Positions 1-7,841 of a stretch of DNA of 64,000 nucleotides are shown piece after piece. Where the stretch lies: assembly GCA_045807945.1 (NCBI GenBank), contig JBJMGI010000078.1, forward strand, positions 1-64,000, read 5' to 3'. Origin of the DNA: CAVQGF01 sp045807945 (GTDB lineage Bacteria > Acidobacteriota > Terriglobia > Terriglobales > Acidobacteriaceae). The translations under genes were made by a program, and so were the position numbers. Positions within the stretch are counted from its first letter, which is position 1. Each line of letters begins with the position of its first letter. A model generated the notes under the pieces. The model was not told the DNA's origin. It made no database searches and saw only the letters and a program-made list of their open reading frames with translations.

Positions 1-80
1 GTAAGCATTCTCGTGATCCGCGGCGAGATTCCTTTTTCGCCGGGGATTGCGCAGATGAACGCGAATCACCTTTCTTAATT

Positions 81-167
81 TGTCATCCCGAATGAGCCCG
101 CTGCGGCGGGCGAAATGAGGGACCTGCTTTTATGAACAGCAGGTCCCTCGCTCCGCTCGGGATGACA
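81..167. repeat. Intergenic imperfect inverted repeat (REP/MITE-like)
   Basis: The outer arms TGTCATCCCG (81-90) and CGGGATGACA (158-167) are complementary. An inner pair, GAGGGACCTGCT against AGCAGGTCCCTC, also matches around a short TTTATGAAC loop. The left arm carries an extra GC-rich bulge (GCCCGCTGCGGCGGGC). The whole unit folds into one long hairpin between upstream sequence and pheS. It could be a dispersed palindromic repeat or a strong terminator for an upstream gene. It has no T-run, so I favour a dispersed repeat, but only one copy lies in this window. The preceding bases 1-78 are open in frame 1 up to a TAA and may be the tail of an upstream gene, which I cannot identify. Confidence 0.6.
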
Positions 168-223
168 ATTCTATTTTTGGCGACTCTCTTGCTATCCTGT
201 TCAGTCTTCTTCTAACTGATTCA

Positions 224-1333
224 GTGCCCTATTCCGTCCCCAAACTCGACGACTACTCGCCGGCGGCGCTCGACCGTGCCATCGGCGATCTTCGGTCCGC
301 ACTTGAACAGGAAGTCTCGGCAGTAAAAACCGAAGCAGATCACGAAGCCCTGCGCATCCGCTGGCGCGCCCGTACCAACGGAATCCTTACCCAGATCAAC
401 GATCAGTGGCTAAAGGCCGCGCCTAAAGAAGCCAAGCGCGACGTCGGTCAGCGGGTCAACGAGCTGAAGACCTGGGTCGAAGAGAAGGTTGAGTCGGCAA
501 AACCGGGCGCGGCTTCTGTATCAGTTTCCGACAAGCTCGACATTACACTTCCCGGCATCCGCCGCCCGCTCGGCGCCGAGCACCCGGTCATCAAAACGAC
601 CAACGAGATCATCGGCATCTTCGCCAAAATGGGCTACTCGGTCGAAACCGGCCCCGAGATCGAGACCGACTACTACAACTTCGAGTCAATGAATTTTCCG
701 CCGAATCATCCGGCGCGGGATACGCAGGACACTATCTTCATCGCCGGTCAGGAATCGAAGCCCCAACGGGATCGCCTGCTGCTACGGACGCACACGTCTC
801 CGGTGCAGACGCGCGCCATGGAAAAGCACCGCCCGCCCATCCGCATCGTAGCGCCCGGAAAGGTGCATCGTTCGGATACGCCCGACGCCTCGCACTCGCC
901 CATCTTTCATCAGGTCGAGGGGCTCGCGGTGGATACGAACATCACGTTCAGTGATCTAAAGGGTACGCTCGACCACGCAATGAAAGAGTTGTTCGGGTCA
1001 GACGTGAAGACGCGCTTCTTCCCGTCGTTCTTCCCATTCACCGAGCCCAGTGCCGACGTGCAGGTCAGTTGTTTCAAGTGTGGCGGAAGCGGCAGGATCG
1101 GCGATCAGCCTTGCCGTCTGTGCAAAGCAAGCGGCTGGATCGAGCTGCTCGGCTGCGGCATGGTGGACCCCAAGGTGCTCGCGTTTCACAAAGACAACGG
1201 CTACGACCCGGAGAAGGTCTCCGGCTTCGCCTTCGGGATGGGCGTCGAGCGCATCGCCATGCTGAAGTACGGGATCGACGATATTCAGTTGTTCTTCCAC
1301 GGCGACGTGCGCTTCCTGGAGCAGTTCGCGTGA
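224..1333 (+). CDS. pheS: Phenylalanine--tRNA ligase alpha subunit
   Basis: PheS is the catalytic subunit of the cytosolic (alpha-beta)2 enzyme that charges tRNA-Phe. The 369-residue product has a helical N-terminal arm (about 1-95) followed by the class II catalytic core. Motif 2 lies around the LLLRTHTSPVQTR region and motif 3 is GMGVERIAML at about 339-348. A four-cysteine insert (CFKCGG...CRLCK, about 283-300) resembles the zinc-knuckle-like insert seen in many bacterial PheS proteins. The start is GTG at 224; no strong Shine-Dalgarno is visible. The stop overlaps the pheT start by four bases (GTGA), so the two are translationally coupled. Confidence 0.96.
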   Translation: MPYSVPKLDDYSPAALDRAIGDLRSALEQEVSAVKTEADHEALRIRWRARTNGILTQINDQWLKAAPKEAKRDVGQRVNELKTWVEEKVESAKPGAASVSVSDKLDITLPGIRRPLGAEHPVIKTTNEIIGIFAKMGYSVETGPEIETDYYNFESMNFPPNHPARDTQDTIFIAGQESKPQRDRLLLRTHTSPVQTRAMEKHRPPIRIVAPGKVHRSDTPDASHSPIFHQVEGLAVDTNITFSDLKGTLDHAMKELFGSDVKTRFFPSFFPFTEPSADVQVSCFKCGGSGRIGDQPCRLCKASGWIELLGCGMVDPKVLAFHKDNGYDPEKVSGFAFGMGVERIAMLKYGIDDIQLFFHGDVRFLEQFA

Positions 1334-3408
1334 AGATTTCTCCAGAGTGGCTGCGCGATTTCGTCTCCATCAAGGCAGACGACCACCAACTCGCCAACGA
1401 CCTCACGCACGCTGGAATCGCAGTGGAGTCCGTCGAAGGCGAAGGCACGACCACCGTGTACGAGATGGACATCACTACCAACCGCGTGGACGCGATGAAC
1501 CACTATGGCGTCGCGCGCGAGGCCGCTGCCATCTACGACCTAGAACTAAAACCAATCCAGCCGAAGATCCCGCACGTAGAGACGCGGCATACCGCGTCTC
1601 AGAGCAGCAACAATCCGACATACGGAATCGAGATCGAACAACCCGACCTTTGCCGGCGCTTCACCGCGCGCGGGCTGCGCGGCATCGCCATCCGGCCTTC
1701 GCCGGAGAAGTTACAGAAACGCCTCGAAGGCATCGGCTCGCACGGCATCAACAACGCGGTGGACGCAACCAACTACATCCTTTGGGAGATGGGAAAGCCC
1801 ACGCACGTCTTCGATCTTGACCTGCTCGAAGGCGGCAAGCTCGTCATCCGCTTCGCCCGCGATGGCGAGAAGCTGAAGACGCTCGATGGGATCGAGCGCA
1901 AGCTCACCAAAGAAGACCTCGTGGTCGTCGACGCGAAGAAACCGGTCGGACTCGCCGGCGTGATGGGCGGCTTCGACACCATGATCACCGAGCGGACGAA
2001 AAACATTCTGATCGAGTCTGCGTGGTGGGACCCGCTAACCACGCGCCGTATGGCCAAGCGCCACGGTTTGCACACTGATGCGTCGCACCGGTTCGAGCGT
2101 GGCGCGGATATTGAATCGACAGTTCTTTCGACCAATCGCGTCGCCGAATTGATCCTCGCGAGCGGTGGCGGACAGCTCGAGGGCGACGTCATCGATGTCT
2201 ATCCGCGGCCGCTGCAGCGCCCAACCGTGCATTTGCGGTGTAGCGAAGTGAAGCGCATTCTCGGTAGGGACATTTCAGAAAAAGACATCGCCCGCATCCT
2301 CACCCGCCTGGGCTTCACCATCGCGGGGCAAGATAACGCGGGATGGAAGATCAAGCTTCCGAGCTGGCGCCTCGACGTGGACCGTGAGATTGACGTCATC
2401 GAAGAAATCGCTCGCATCTACGGTTACGATAATTTCAAGAACACGCTGCCGACGTTCGCGGGAGCGGTGATCGAGCATCCTGATGCGGCGCGCGACGCCA
2501 AGCTACGTTCCACATCGCTCGCGCTCGGATACAACGAAGCCGTTTCGCTGACCTTCATCGCGGCGAAAGACGCGGAGAATTTCTCGTCCGCCAAAGCGGC
2601 CGCACTCGAGAATCCGCTGAGCGAAGAAGCCAGCGTGATGCGCACTTCCCTTCTTCCCGGCATGCTCGATATGCTGGCGCACAATCTGAACCGCGGGCAA
2701 GAAGATGTCCGGCTGTTCGAAGCCGGGCACGTCTTCGAATTGGCGAGCGGAAAGACGAGCGAACACAAGCAGCTTGCGTTAGGCGCGACCACGAGCGCAA
2801 TTTCAACTCAGCTCTGCGACAAATCAGCGCTCAATGCGTTCCGCGCTTGCAAAGGTGAAATTGAATCTCTATTGGAGAACTTTCAGCACGAGAGCTTGAG
2901 CTTCGACACGCAGCTCCCCGCCTACTTCCATCCCGGCCGCGCAGCGCGCGCAATGATGGACGGAGAAACCGTTGCGCAGTTCGGGCAGGTGCATCCTGAG
3001 GTTGCGACCGCCCGGAAAATCAAGCAAGACGTCTACGTCGCCGAGCTGTTCCTCGACAAGCTCTACCGCCACGAGCTGCACGAGGCGCGTTATCAGGCGG
3101 CTTCGAAGTTCCCTGCTGTCGAGCGCGACTTCTCGTTCGTGTTCGATGATGCCACCAGCTACCAGCAGGTAGAGCAAGCTGTTCGAAAGCTAAAAATCGC
3201 CGAGCTGCAGCAACTCGAGCCTATCGAACTCTTCCGTCCTGACCCCAAGTCGCAGAAACAGAGCTCCATACCGGCAGGCAAATATTCCCTGCTGCTACGC
3301 ACCACCTTTCAATCGAATGAGCGCACTCTGCGCGATGAGGAAGTCACGCGCTGGTCGGAGCAGATCATCAAGGCTCTGCAAGCCCTGAGTGGAACTCAGC
3401 GGGCGTAG
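1330..3408 (+). CDS. pheT: Phenylalanine--tRNA ligase beta subunit, lacking the tRNA-binding (EMAP/OB) insertion
   Basis: This is the beta subunit of PheRS, which carries the editing site and structural domains. The frame is open upstream of 1330, but GTG at 1330 overlapping the pheS stop gives the canonical N-terminus MKISPEWLRDFV. The product is 692 residues against about 790-800 usually. After residue 40 it runs directly from VESVEGEG into EMDITTNRVDAMNHYG, which matches the post-insertion EISVTPNRAD region of long PheT. The roughly 110-residue OB-fold tRNA-binding domain is therefore absent. The B3/B4 editing, B5 and C-terminal ferredoxin-like anticodon-binding (FDX-ACB) regions (ASKFPAVERDFSFVF) are present. 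A terminator follows. Confidence 0.95.
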   Translation: MKISPEWLRDFVSIKADDHQLANDLTHAGIAVESVEGEGTTTVYEMDITTNRVDAMNHYGVAREAAAIYDLELKPIQPKIPHVETRHTASQSSNNPTYGIEIEQPDLCRRFTARGLRGIAIRPSPEKLQKRLEGIGSHGINNAVDATNYILWEMGKPTHVFDLDLLEGGKLVIRFARDGEKLKTLDGIERKLTKEDLVVVDAKKPVGLAGVMGGFDTMITERTKNILIESAWWDPLTTRRMAKRHGLHTDASHRFERGADIESTVLSTNRVAELILASGGGQLEGDVIDVYPRPLQRPTVHLRCSEVKRILGRDISEKDIARILTRLGFTIAGQDNAGWKIKLPSWRLDVDREIDVIEEIARIYGYDNFKNTLPTFAGAVIEHPDAARDAKLRSTSLALGYNEAVSLTFIAAKDAENFSSAKAAALENPLSEEASVMRTSLLPGMLDMLAHNLNRGQEDVRLFEAGHVFELASGKTSEHKQLALGATTSAISTQLCDKSALNAFRACKGEIESLLENFQHESLSFDTQLPAYFHPGRAARAMMDGETVAQFGQVHPEVATARKIKQDVYVAELFLDKLYRHELHEARYQAASKFPAVERDFSFVFDDATSYQQVEQAVRKLKIAELQQLEPIELFRPDPKSQKQSSIPAGKYSLLLRTTFQSNERTLRDEEVTRWSEQIIKALQALSGTQRA

Positions 3409-3421
3409 TTGAAATAAAAAA

Positions 3422-3446
3422 GCCGCGCAATCTGCGCGGCCCTTTT
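3422..3446. terminator. Bidirectional intrinsic terminator between pheT and the opposing membrane gene
   Basis: The perfect stem GCCGCGC-AATCT-GCGCGGC is preceded by an A-run (AAATAAAAA) and followed by CCTTTT. It lies between two convergent stop codons, so it can end transcription in both directions. Confidence 0.8.
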
Positions 3447-3460
3447 CAGCAAACTATTTA

Positions 3461-4291
3461 TTAGTCGAGGGCGGCGCCGCGAGTCATCACGCGGCTCACA
3501 GCTTCTTCCAGTCCAGGCAGGAATGCCCCCTGCGCCGGGCGCGGGTCCTTGATCCCCGCTAGCTCCGTGTTCCAGCGCTCCAGGATCAGCGGAGCCGCGT
3601 TGCGCACCAGCGTACGTTCCGCCGCGGGAGCGAGCATATATGCGCCCCAGATGCCGGTGGTCAGCAGATAGCTCACGGAATTGAAGATTGCAGCGCTCGT
3701 GTTCCAGTCTTCTCCGAAACGTGAGCGCAAGCTGTACATCACTAGGTTCAAAGAGGCGTAAACACCGAAGCCCAAGATGACGCCGAAGAGCTGGTTGCGC
3801 CAGGTGATGCCGACGTGGTGCGAGAACAAATAGAGCAGGAGCAGCATGCCGCATTGAATGATGCGGATTGCGCGCTCAACGATCAGGATGTTCTGCACGA
3901 ACAAAGTATGTTCCGTGCCGCTCGGGGTCGAGAGGATGAACACGAAGCCGACGATAGCCATCACAATAGCAGCCCAGCGGAAGAGTAAGCGGCCCAGGTC
4001 GCGCAGGGTCTCATAGGGCTGCATGGCCTCGCTGAAACATTCGTAGATCACAGCGAAACCGAGGAAGGCGCTCATCGCGGCGCCCGCCCAGTAGACGAAG
4101 AAGTATTCCATATCGCCACGCTGGAAAACCACCATAAGGATCCCGGTGAGTAGGATCTGGAAGATGGTGTATGTCCAGAACATGAAGAAGCGTTTCCGCG
4201 AGCCGTTGCGGAACATTGCGATCACGATCGCGATCTGGATCAGCGAAGGGGCGGCGCCAAGGGCGTACTGCATGATCTCTCGGGAAGACAT
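3461..4291 (-). CDS. Conserved multi-spanning membrane protein, function unknown
   Basis: The 276-residue product has about six or seven hydrophobic segments (for example ALGAAPSLIQIAIVIAMF, FMFWTYTIFQILLTGILMVV, AAIVMAIVGFVFIL) with short polar loops. The layout resembles a 7TM-type sensor or permease fragment, but I recognise no catalytic motif. The cytosolic C-terminus (about 235-276) is charged and Pro/Gly rich. ATG at 4291 is chosen because the hydrophobic N-terminus starts directly after it. A perfect 7-bp dyad lies 20 bases upstream of the start. Proteins of this kind are common as uncharacterised acidobacterial membrane proteins. Confidence 0.75.
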   Translation of the reverse strand: MSSREIMQYALGAAPSLIQIAIVIAMFRNGSRKRFFMFWTYTIFQILLTGILMVVFQRGDMEYFFVYWAGAAMSAFLGFAVIYECFSEAMQPYETLRDLGRLLFRWAAIVMAIVGFVFILSTPSGTEHTLFVQNILIVERAIRIIQCGMLLLLYLFSHHVGITWRNQLFGVILGFGVYASLNLVMYSLRSRFGEDWNTSAAIFNSVSYLLTTGIWGAYMLAPAAERTLVRNAAPLILERWNTELAGIKDPRPAQGAFLPGLEEAVSRVMTRGAALD

Positions 4292-4310
4292 ATGCTTTTA
4301 ACCTTCAACA

Positions 4311-4331
4311 CAGACAGTCCTACCCTGTCTG
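4311..4331. promoter_or_regulatory. Perfect dyad CAGACAG-N7-CTGTCTG upstream of the membrane gene
   Basis: Seven-base arms at 4311-4317 and 4325-4331 flank a 7-base spacer, 20 bases upstream of the ATG of the gene ending at 3461. The size and geometry fit a homodimeric repressor operator or a 5'-UTR hairpin. I see no regulator gene next to it. Confidence 0.4.
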
Positions 4332-4402
4332 CCATGGGAGGGGTGAAAGCATAGCCATAATCCCGACAGTCAGCAAGTCCTAAATTTTTAGCTAATTTCT
4401 AG

Positions 4403-4573
4403 CTATTTCTTGGCACCGGGACCGCTGCAAGGTGGCCAGCAGAGCGGTACAGGCATTCCACCGTCCGAGTACACGGTTGTGGTGACCGGGGCCGTTTTCG
4501 GCGCAGCTGCGGCCGAAGACAAACCGACAAGAGCGATCACCGGCAGGATTGACATTAAGAGGCGCTTTTTCAT
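4403..4573 (-). CDS. Small secreted peptide (56 residues) with a CWPPC motif
   Basis: This short frame starts at ATG 4573, with an AAGGA Shine-Dalgarno about 10 bases upstream. It encodes MKKRLLMSILPVIALVGLSS followed by AAAA, a textbook Sec signal peptide with likely cleavage after the Ala run. The mature part is about 32 residues: APKTAPVTTTVYSDGGMPVP, then LCWPPCSGPGAKK. Two cysteines separated by WPP could form a disulfide or bind metal. No family is recognised. The signal peptide, ribosome site and clean stop together argue that it is a real gene. A larger alternative frame on the same strand covering 4392-4637 lacks such features. Confidence 0.65.
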   Translation of the reverse strand: MKKRLLMSILPVIALVGLSSAAAAPKTAPVTTTVYSDGGMPVPLCWPPCSGPGAKK

Positions 4574-5117
4574 GGGAAGGGCTTCCTTTGGATATTGGAA
4601 TCCAACAACGCGGGGAGTATAAACCCATGTACACCAACCGGATATAGGTTTTTAGGCCATGTCCTTTACTTATTTACCTAAAACACAGTAACCCTTAAGT
4701 AACTAAGTGAATCGCCGGAGCCCGGAGAGTGTCGCCGAGAATTTTTCAAAGAACGGTCGCGAAAGCCAGTGTTGATGCTGTTTTCGCGAACTCCTCGGCA
4801 GACCTTCAGAGTTGTCGAGTTGGTAAGAGTTGCGCCCGGAAAACATCCGCTCACATCCCGAAAGTTTTCCGTTTTCCTACCAGTTTCTTAGGCCTGTATT
4901 GGCGGACGATTGCACCCACTGTGTTCTCTACATGACGAAGTTTTTGCCAGAGTTTCCCGTCACAGCTTTTTTCGGCATCTTGAAAAATCCCCAACAGATC
5001 TGAATAGATGAGAGCGGGTGGCAACACGAAAAACTGCTGAACGAGCTGCAGTAATCCACAACCGTTTTTGTTCTGTCGCGTTATACTCAGAAAAATCTTC
5101 TCCCAAGGAATGTGGCA
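4574..5117. other. Gene-free stretch
   Basis: This stretch of 544 bases lies between two divergently oriented genes (the secreted peptide and the zapB-like gene). It must hold their promoters, but I see no consensus -35/-10 pair that I trust. I found no RNA gene or convincing coding frame. Confidence 0.4.
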
Positions 5118-5411
5118 ATGTCCGTAAAAGCCCCCGAGCTTTCTACAACCATCTCCGCCGACGAATTTCACGCCCTCGAAGAAAAGGTTTACCGCACCAT
5201 TGAATTACTGAAGACGGCGCGCGAAGGCAAAGCCGCCGCCGAGCGGGATGCAGCGCGGCTGCGCCAGCAACTCGAAGATCGCGAAGAAGAAGTGGAGACC
5301 ATCCGCAACCAGATCGTCGGCCTGCGTAAGGAGCGCGAAGACGTCCGCACCAGGGTGGAAAAGATGCTGAAGCAAATTGATCTATTGACGGAAGCGGAAT
5401 CAGAGGCATAA
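5118..5411 (+). CDS. zapB: ZapB-like coiled-coil cell-division protein
   Basis: The 97-residue acidic protein is predicted to be almost entirely coiled coil: ISADEFHALEEKVYRTIELL followed by heptad-rich KTAREGKAAAERDAARLRQQ and so on. Size and pattern match ZapB-type proteins that bridge Z-ring-associated ZapA. ATG at 5118 is preferred over an in-frame GTG two codons earlier, because AAGGA at 5105-5109 is correctly spaced for it. It lies 49 bases upstream of zapA, which supports the divisome role. The family is called from coiled-coil content plus context, so the exact orthology is uncertain. Confidence 0.7.
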   Translation: MSVKAPELSTTISADEFHALEEKVYRTIELLKTAREGKAAAERDAARLRQQLEDREEEVETIRNQIVGLRKEREDVRTRVEKMLKQIDLLTEAESEA

Positions 5412-5460
5412 TCAAAGCAGGCAAGCGCGCCAATCACGAACTTCGTCAAGGGAGAATGCG

Positions 5461-5811
5461 GTGACGGCAAAAACGAATCCTGCGAATCCGGCCAACCAGC
5501 CGAATGGGAATAGCGTGAACGGCAACAGCGTCCGCGTAGAGATCTACGACCAGGCCTACAACCTGCGCGGCAGCGATCCTGATTACATTTTGAGACTCGG
5601 CGAATATGTAGACGCGAAGATGCGCACCATCGCCGAACAGACCCAGACCGTGGATTCCCTGCGCCTGGCGGTTCTTGCCGCCATCAACATCGCGGACGAG
5701 TTCCAGATGCTCAAGCGCAAATACGAAAGCAATGCGGCGCTCAGCGAGCGGGCAACAAACCTTTCCGGCGCGCTGGATGAGATCCTGGCGGAAACGAGAC
5801 GAGTCTCTTAA
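5461..5811 (+). CDS. zapA: Cell division protein ZapA
   Basis: ZapA binds and bundles FtsZ at the Z-ring. The product is 116 residues. After a disordered Asn/Pro-rich N-terminus it carries the ZapA core VRVEIYDQAYNLRGSDPDYI, then LRLGEYVDAKMRTIAEQ, then a long C-terminal helix ending LDEILAETRRVS. The start is GTG at 5461, behind GGGAGA. The zapB-like gene is upstream and a 6S RNA directly downstream; the zapA-6S order is the same as in enterobacteria. Confidence 0.88.
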   Translation: MTAKTNPANPANQPNGNSVNGNSVRVEIYDQAYNLRGSDPDYILRLGEYVDAKMRTIAEQTQTVDSLRLAVLAAINIADEFQMLKRKYESNAALSERATNLSGALDEILAETRRVS

Positions 5812-5890
5812 TCTCGAAGCAACTCTGCTTCCATCTATTTGCGCCGTTCGCTTGCAACCTACTCACCTTTTCATTAGCATCCGACTTAGG

Positions 5891-6087
5891 AAGCTGGCCT
5901 GCAAAGTTTGTGCCGGCGGAAAACCGTTTTTTGAACCAACATTCAAATGAACGGGGGCTCGACTCGATCTTCGGTCTGGTGTGCCATGCTCCGTCATGCG
6001 GAGACGCCTAAAGGACCTCGGGGAGTTCCCAAACTGTCTAACGACAGGTTCAAAGACGGCCCGCTGCACGGCCCCGCGGGTCGGCTT
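5891..6087 (+). ncRNA. ssrS: 6S RNA (RNA polymerase-regulating RNA)
   Basis: About 200 nt between zapA and lgt. The ends form a 12-pair closing helix, AAGCTGGCCTGC (5891-5902) with GCGGGTCGGCTT (6076-6087), counting three G-U pairs. A further GTGC/GCAC pairing follows inside. The 3' half contains CATGCTCCGTCATGCGGAGA and CGCCTAAAGG, closely resembling the conserved E. coli 6S segment around CATGCTCGGTCCGTCCGAGA and AGCCTTAAAAC. A T-rich tail follows (CTTTTCTGTTTTC). 6S RNA mimics an open promoter and sequesters the housekeeping holoenzyme. The exact 5' and 3' ends are approximate. Confidence 0.85.
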
Positions 6088-6098
6088 TTCTGTTTTCG

Positions 6099-6122
6099 GG
6101 CTAGATTAGAATCTGTCTAGCC
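6099..6122 (+). promoter_or_regulatory. Palindrome directly abutting the lgt start codon
   Basis: GGCTAGA (6099-6105) and TCTAGCC (6116-6122) form a perfect 7-bp stem ending one base before the lgt ATG. It occupies the place where a Shine-Dalgarno should be, and none is seen. It could be the end of the 6S terminator region, a translation-control hairpin or a transcription factor site. Confidence 0.4.
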
Positions 6123-6123
6123 A

Positions 6124-6912
6124 ATGTTTCCTCGCCTGCTCCACTTCGGTCATTTTTTTCTTCCCACTTACGGATTCATGGTTGCGCTGGGCCTGATCTC
6201 CGGGCTGCTGGTGATAAGGCGCCTCGCGAAAAGAAGCGGCGTGGACCCGGACGACGCATGGAACCTCGGCATAATCGCCATACTCTCCGGGATCATTGGC
6301 GCAAAAATCCTAATGCTAGTAGTGGAGTGGCAGGACTACCGCAGCGATCTGTTCAGCACCATGCAGGCAGGCGGAGTTTTTTCCGGCGGTGTGGCGGCGG
6401 CGTTCATCTGCTGCACCTGGTACGTGCGGCGGAAGAAAATGCCGTGGCTGAAGACGGCCGATGTCTTCGCGCCCGGACTCGCGCTAGGTCACGCCTTCGG
6501 CCGCTTAGGCTGTTTTGCCGCCGGATGCTGCTATGGCAAGGAAACCAATTTCCCCTGGGCTGTCACTTTCACGGACGAGTGGGCGCACAAACTTTCTGGA
6601 ACGCCGCTAGGCCTGCATCTACATCCCACGCAAATCTACGAATTCCTGGTTGAGATCACGAACTTCTTCATCTTGATCTGGCTTTTCCGGCACAAAAAGT
6701 TCGACGGCCAGATCATCGGGACGTATTTACTTATCTACGGCGTGGCGCGCTTCTTCCTGGAATTTCTGCGCGGCGACCCTGGACGCGGAGAATTTTTTGA
6801 CACATGGATGACGACCACTCAGTTCATCGCCATCCTTATGGTGCTCGGCGGCGGGATTTTGTGGATGCGCGGCTCTAGCACCGGATTGAAAGTGTCTGAA
6901 GTCACCACGTAG
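6124..6912 (+). CDS. lgt: Prolipoprotein diacylglyceryl transferase
   Basis: Lgt is the inner-membrane enzyme that transfers diacylglycerol from phosphatidylglycerol to the lipobox cysteine, the first step of lipoprotein maturation. The 262-residue product has about seven membrane segments and the signature HAFGRLGCFAAGCCYGK (about 123-139), with the essential His and GRLG core. It also has HPTQIYEF and the late motif GVARFFLEFLRGD. Length is normal. The start ATG at 6124 has no visible ribosome-binding site and is preceded immediately by a 7-bp palindrome. It follows the 6S RNA on the same strand. Confidence 0.94.
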   Translation: MFPRLLHFGHFFLPTYGFMVALGLISGLLVIRRLAKRSGVDPDDAWNLGIIAILSGIIGAKILMLVVEWQDYRSDLFSTMQAGGVFSGGVAAAFICCTWYVRRKKMPWLKTADVFAPGLALGHAFGRLGCFAAGCCYGKETNFPWAVTFTDEWAHKLSGTPLGLHLHPTQIYEFLVEITNFFILIWLFRHKKFDGQIIGTYLLIYGVARFFLEFLRGDPGRGEFFDTWMTTTQFIAILMVLGGGILWMRGSSTGLKVSEVTT

Positions 6913-6963
6913 ATGAAAGCGGTAGGACATCTGCTCTCGGGGTCGGCGGACTAATTCTTCGAC

Positions 6964-7772
6964 TCAGGGCACCCCGGCAGCGGTGCGAATGCCCGGCTCT
7001 CTATATTGAAATTTTTCCTTTAACGAGAGTATCGGCTTTTCAAAGAAACGCCATGAGAGTCCCGCAATGGCAAAGATGATGGCGTTGGTTACAACGGCAA
7101 AGATTGCTTGAGAGATGAAAGAGCGATGGAATGCCGCCTTGCGCATTATCCATTGACCGGTGTGGTACGTAAACAGATTGATGAGATACAGTCCGTAACT
7201 GATCTTCCCGCAATACTGAAGAAGCGGATCCTCAGGAACCGTTTCCAAGCTGAGCCCTGACGAAGCAACACTGTCGGACCCAGCAACCCGCCGAAGCCCG
7301 CTGCGAGGAACGAATACACAGCGATGCTTCCTCTATCGTTAGCTATCAAAATGGGGATGCCAACCAGCGCACCGCCCGCTGCCAGTCCCAGCATCCACTT
7401 TGTCGTACTTGTCTCTGCTCGCCCTGACTCGCGTAACAGCAGAGCCACCAGACCGCCCGCCGCGAGTGCGTCCAGATGGCAAAACGTGTTCCGGTAAACC
7501 ATCTGCCAGTCCTGCGTCCTGAGGAAGATGAGGCCCCTCCTCGCATAGAAAGAACGGAAATAGGAAGAGGAGTGTTTAGTGTCCAACAGAATGCCCGTGA
7601 TAAAAAATCCGGATAAGACGAAGAAAAGATCGACGCCGATCCAGCCGTAGGTGGTCGGATGCCATGCCGTCGCATACTGCGCATCGAGCCCGGTGTGATG
7701 AACCAGAATGACAAGGATCGCTAAGCCGCGCAGCCCATCGAGTTCTGGAATGTGGCGACGATGGTCCAGCAC
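6964..7772 (-). pseudogene. Decayed acyltransferase-3 (OafA/YrhL family) gene
   Basis: The first frame begins with a typical acyltransferase-3 N-terminus: HIPELDGLRGLAILVILVHH, then GWIGVDLFFVLSGFFITGIL, then FRSFYARR. It then jumps directly to a late-family segment (FLRTQDWQMVYRNTFCHLDA), so about 150 internal residues are missing. A frameshift near 7195-7215 moves the C-terminal part (GKISYGLYLINLF ... GLSWRFFEKPI) into another frame that runs to 6964. Both lesions remove catalytic-domain content. The intact protein would be an inner-membrane O-acyltransferase for surface glycans. The frameshift alone could be a sequencing error; the deletion could not. Confidence 0.82.
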
Positions 7773-7841
7773 TAGATCTCCTGCTTCGAAGTCGCAGTAT
7801 AACCGCGTCCTGCGCTCAATCTAGACAGTACAATCGATCGC

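Noticed and set aside
1..78. Open frame ending in TAA, possibly the tail of an upstream gene
   Set aside because: 25 codons are too few to identify and no motif is visible. Not listed as a gene.
1069..1329. Extension of the pheT frame upstream into pheS
   Set aside because: It lies wholly inside pheS and translates to Arg-rich nonsense. The coupled GTG at 1330 gives the family N-terminus.
4392..4637. An 81-codon minus-strand frame overlapping the small secreted peptide
   Set aside because: It has no ribosome site or sensible composition, whereas the 56-residue frame has a signal peptide and AAGGA.
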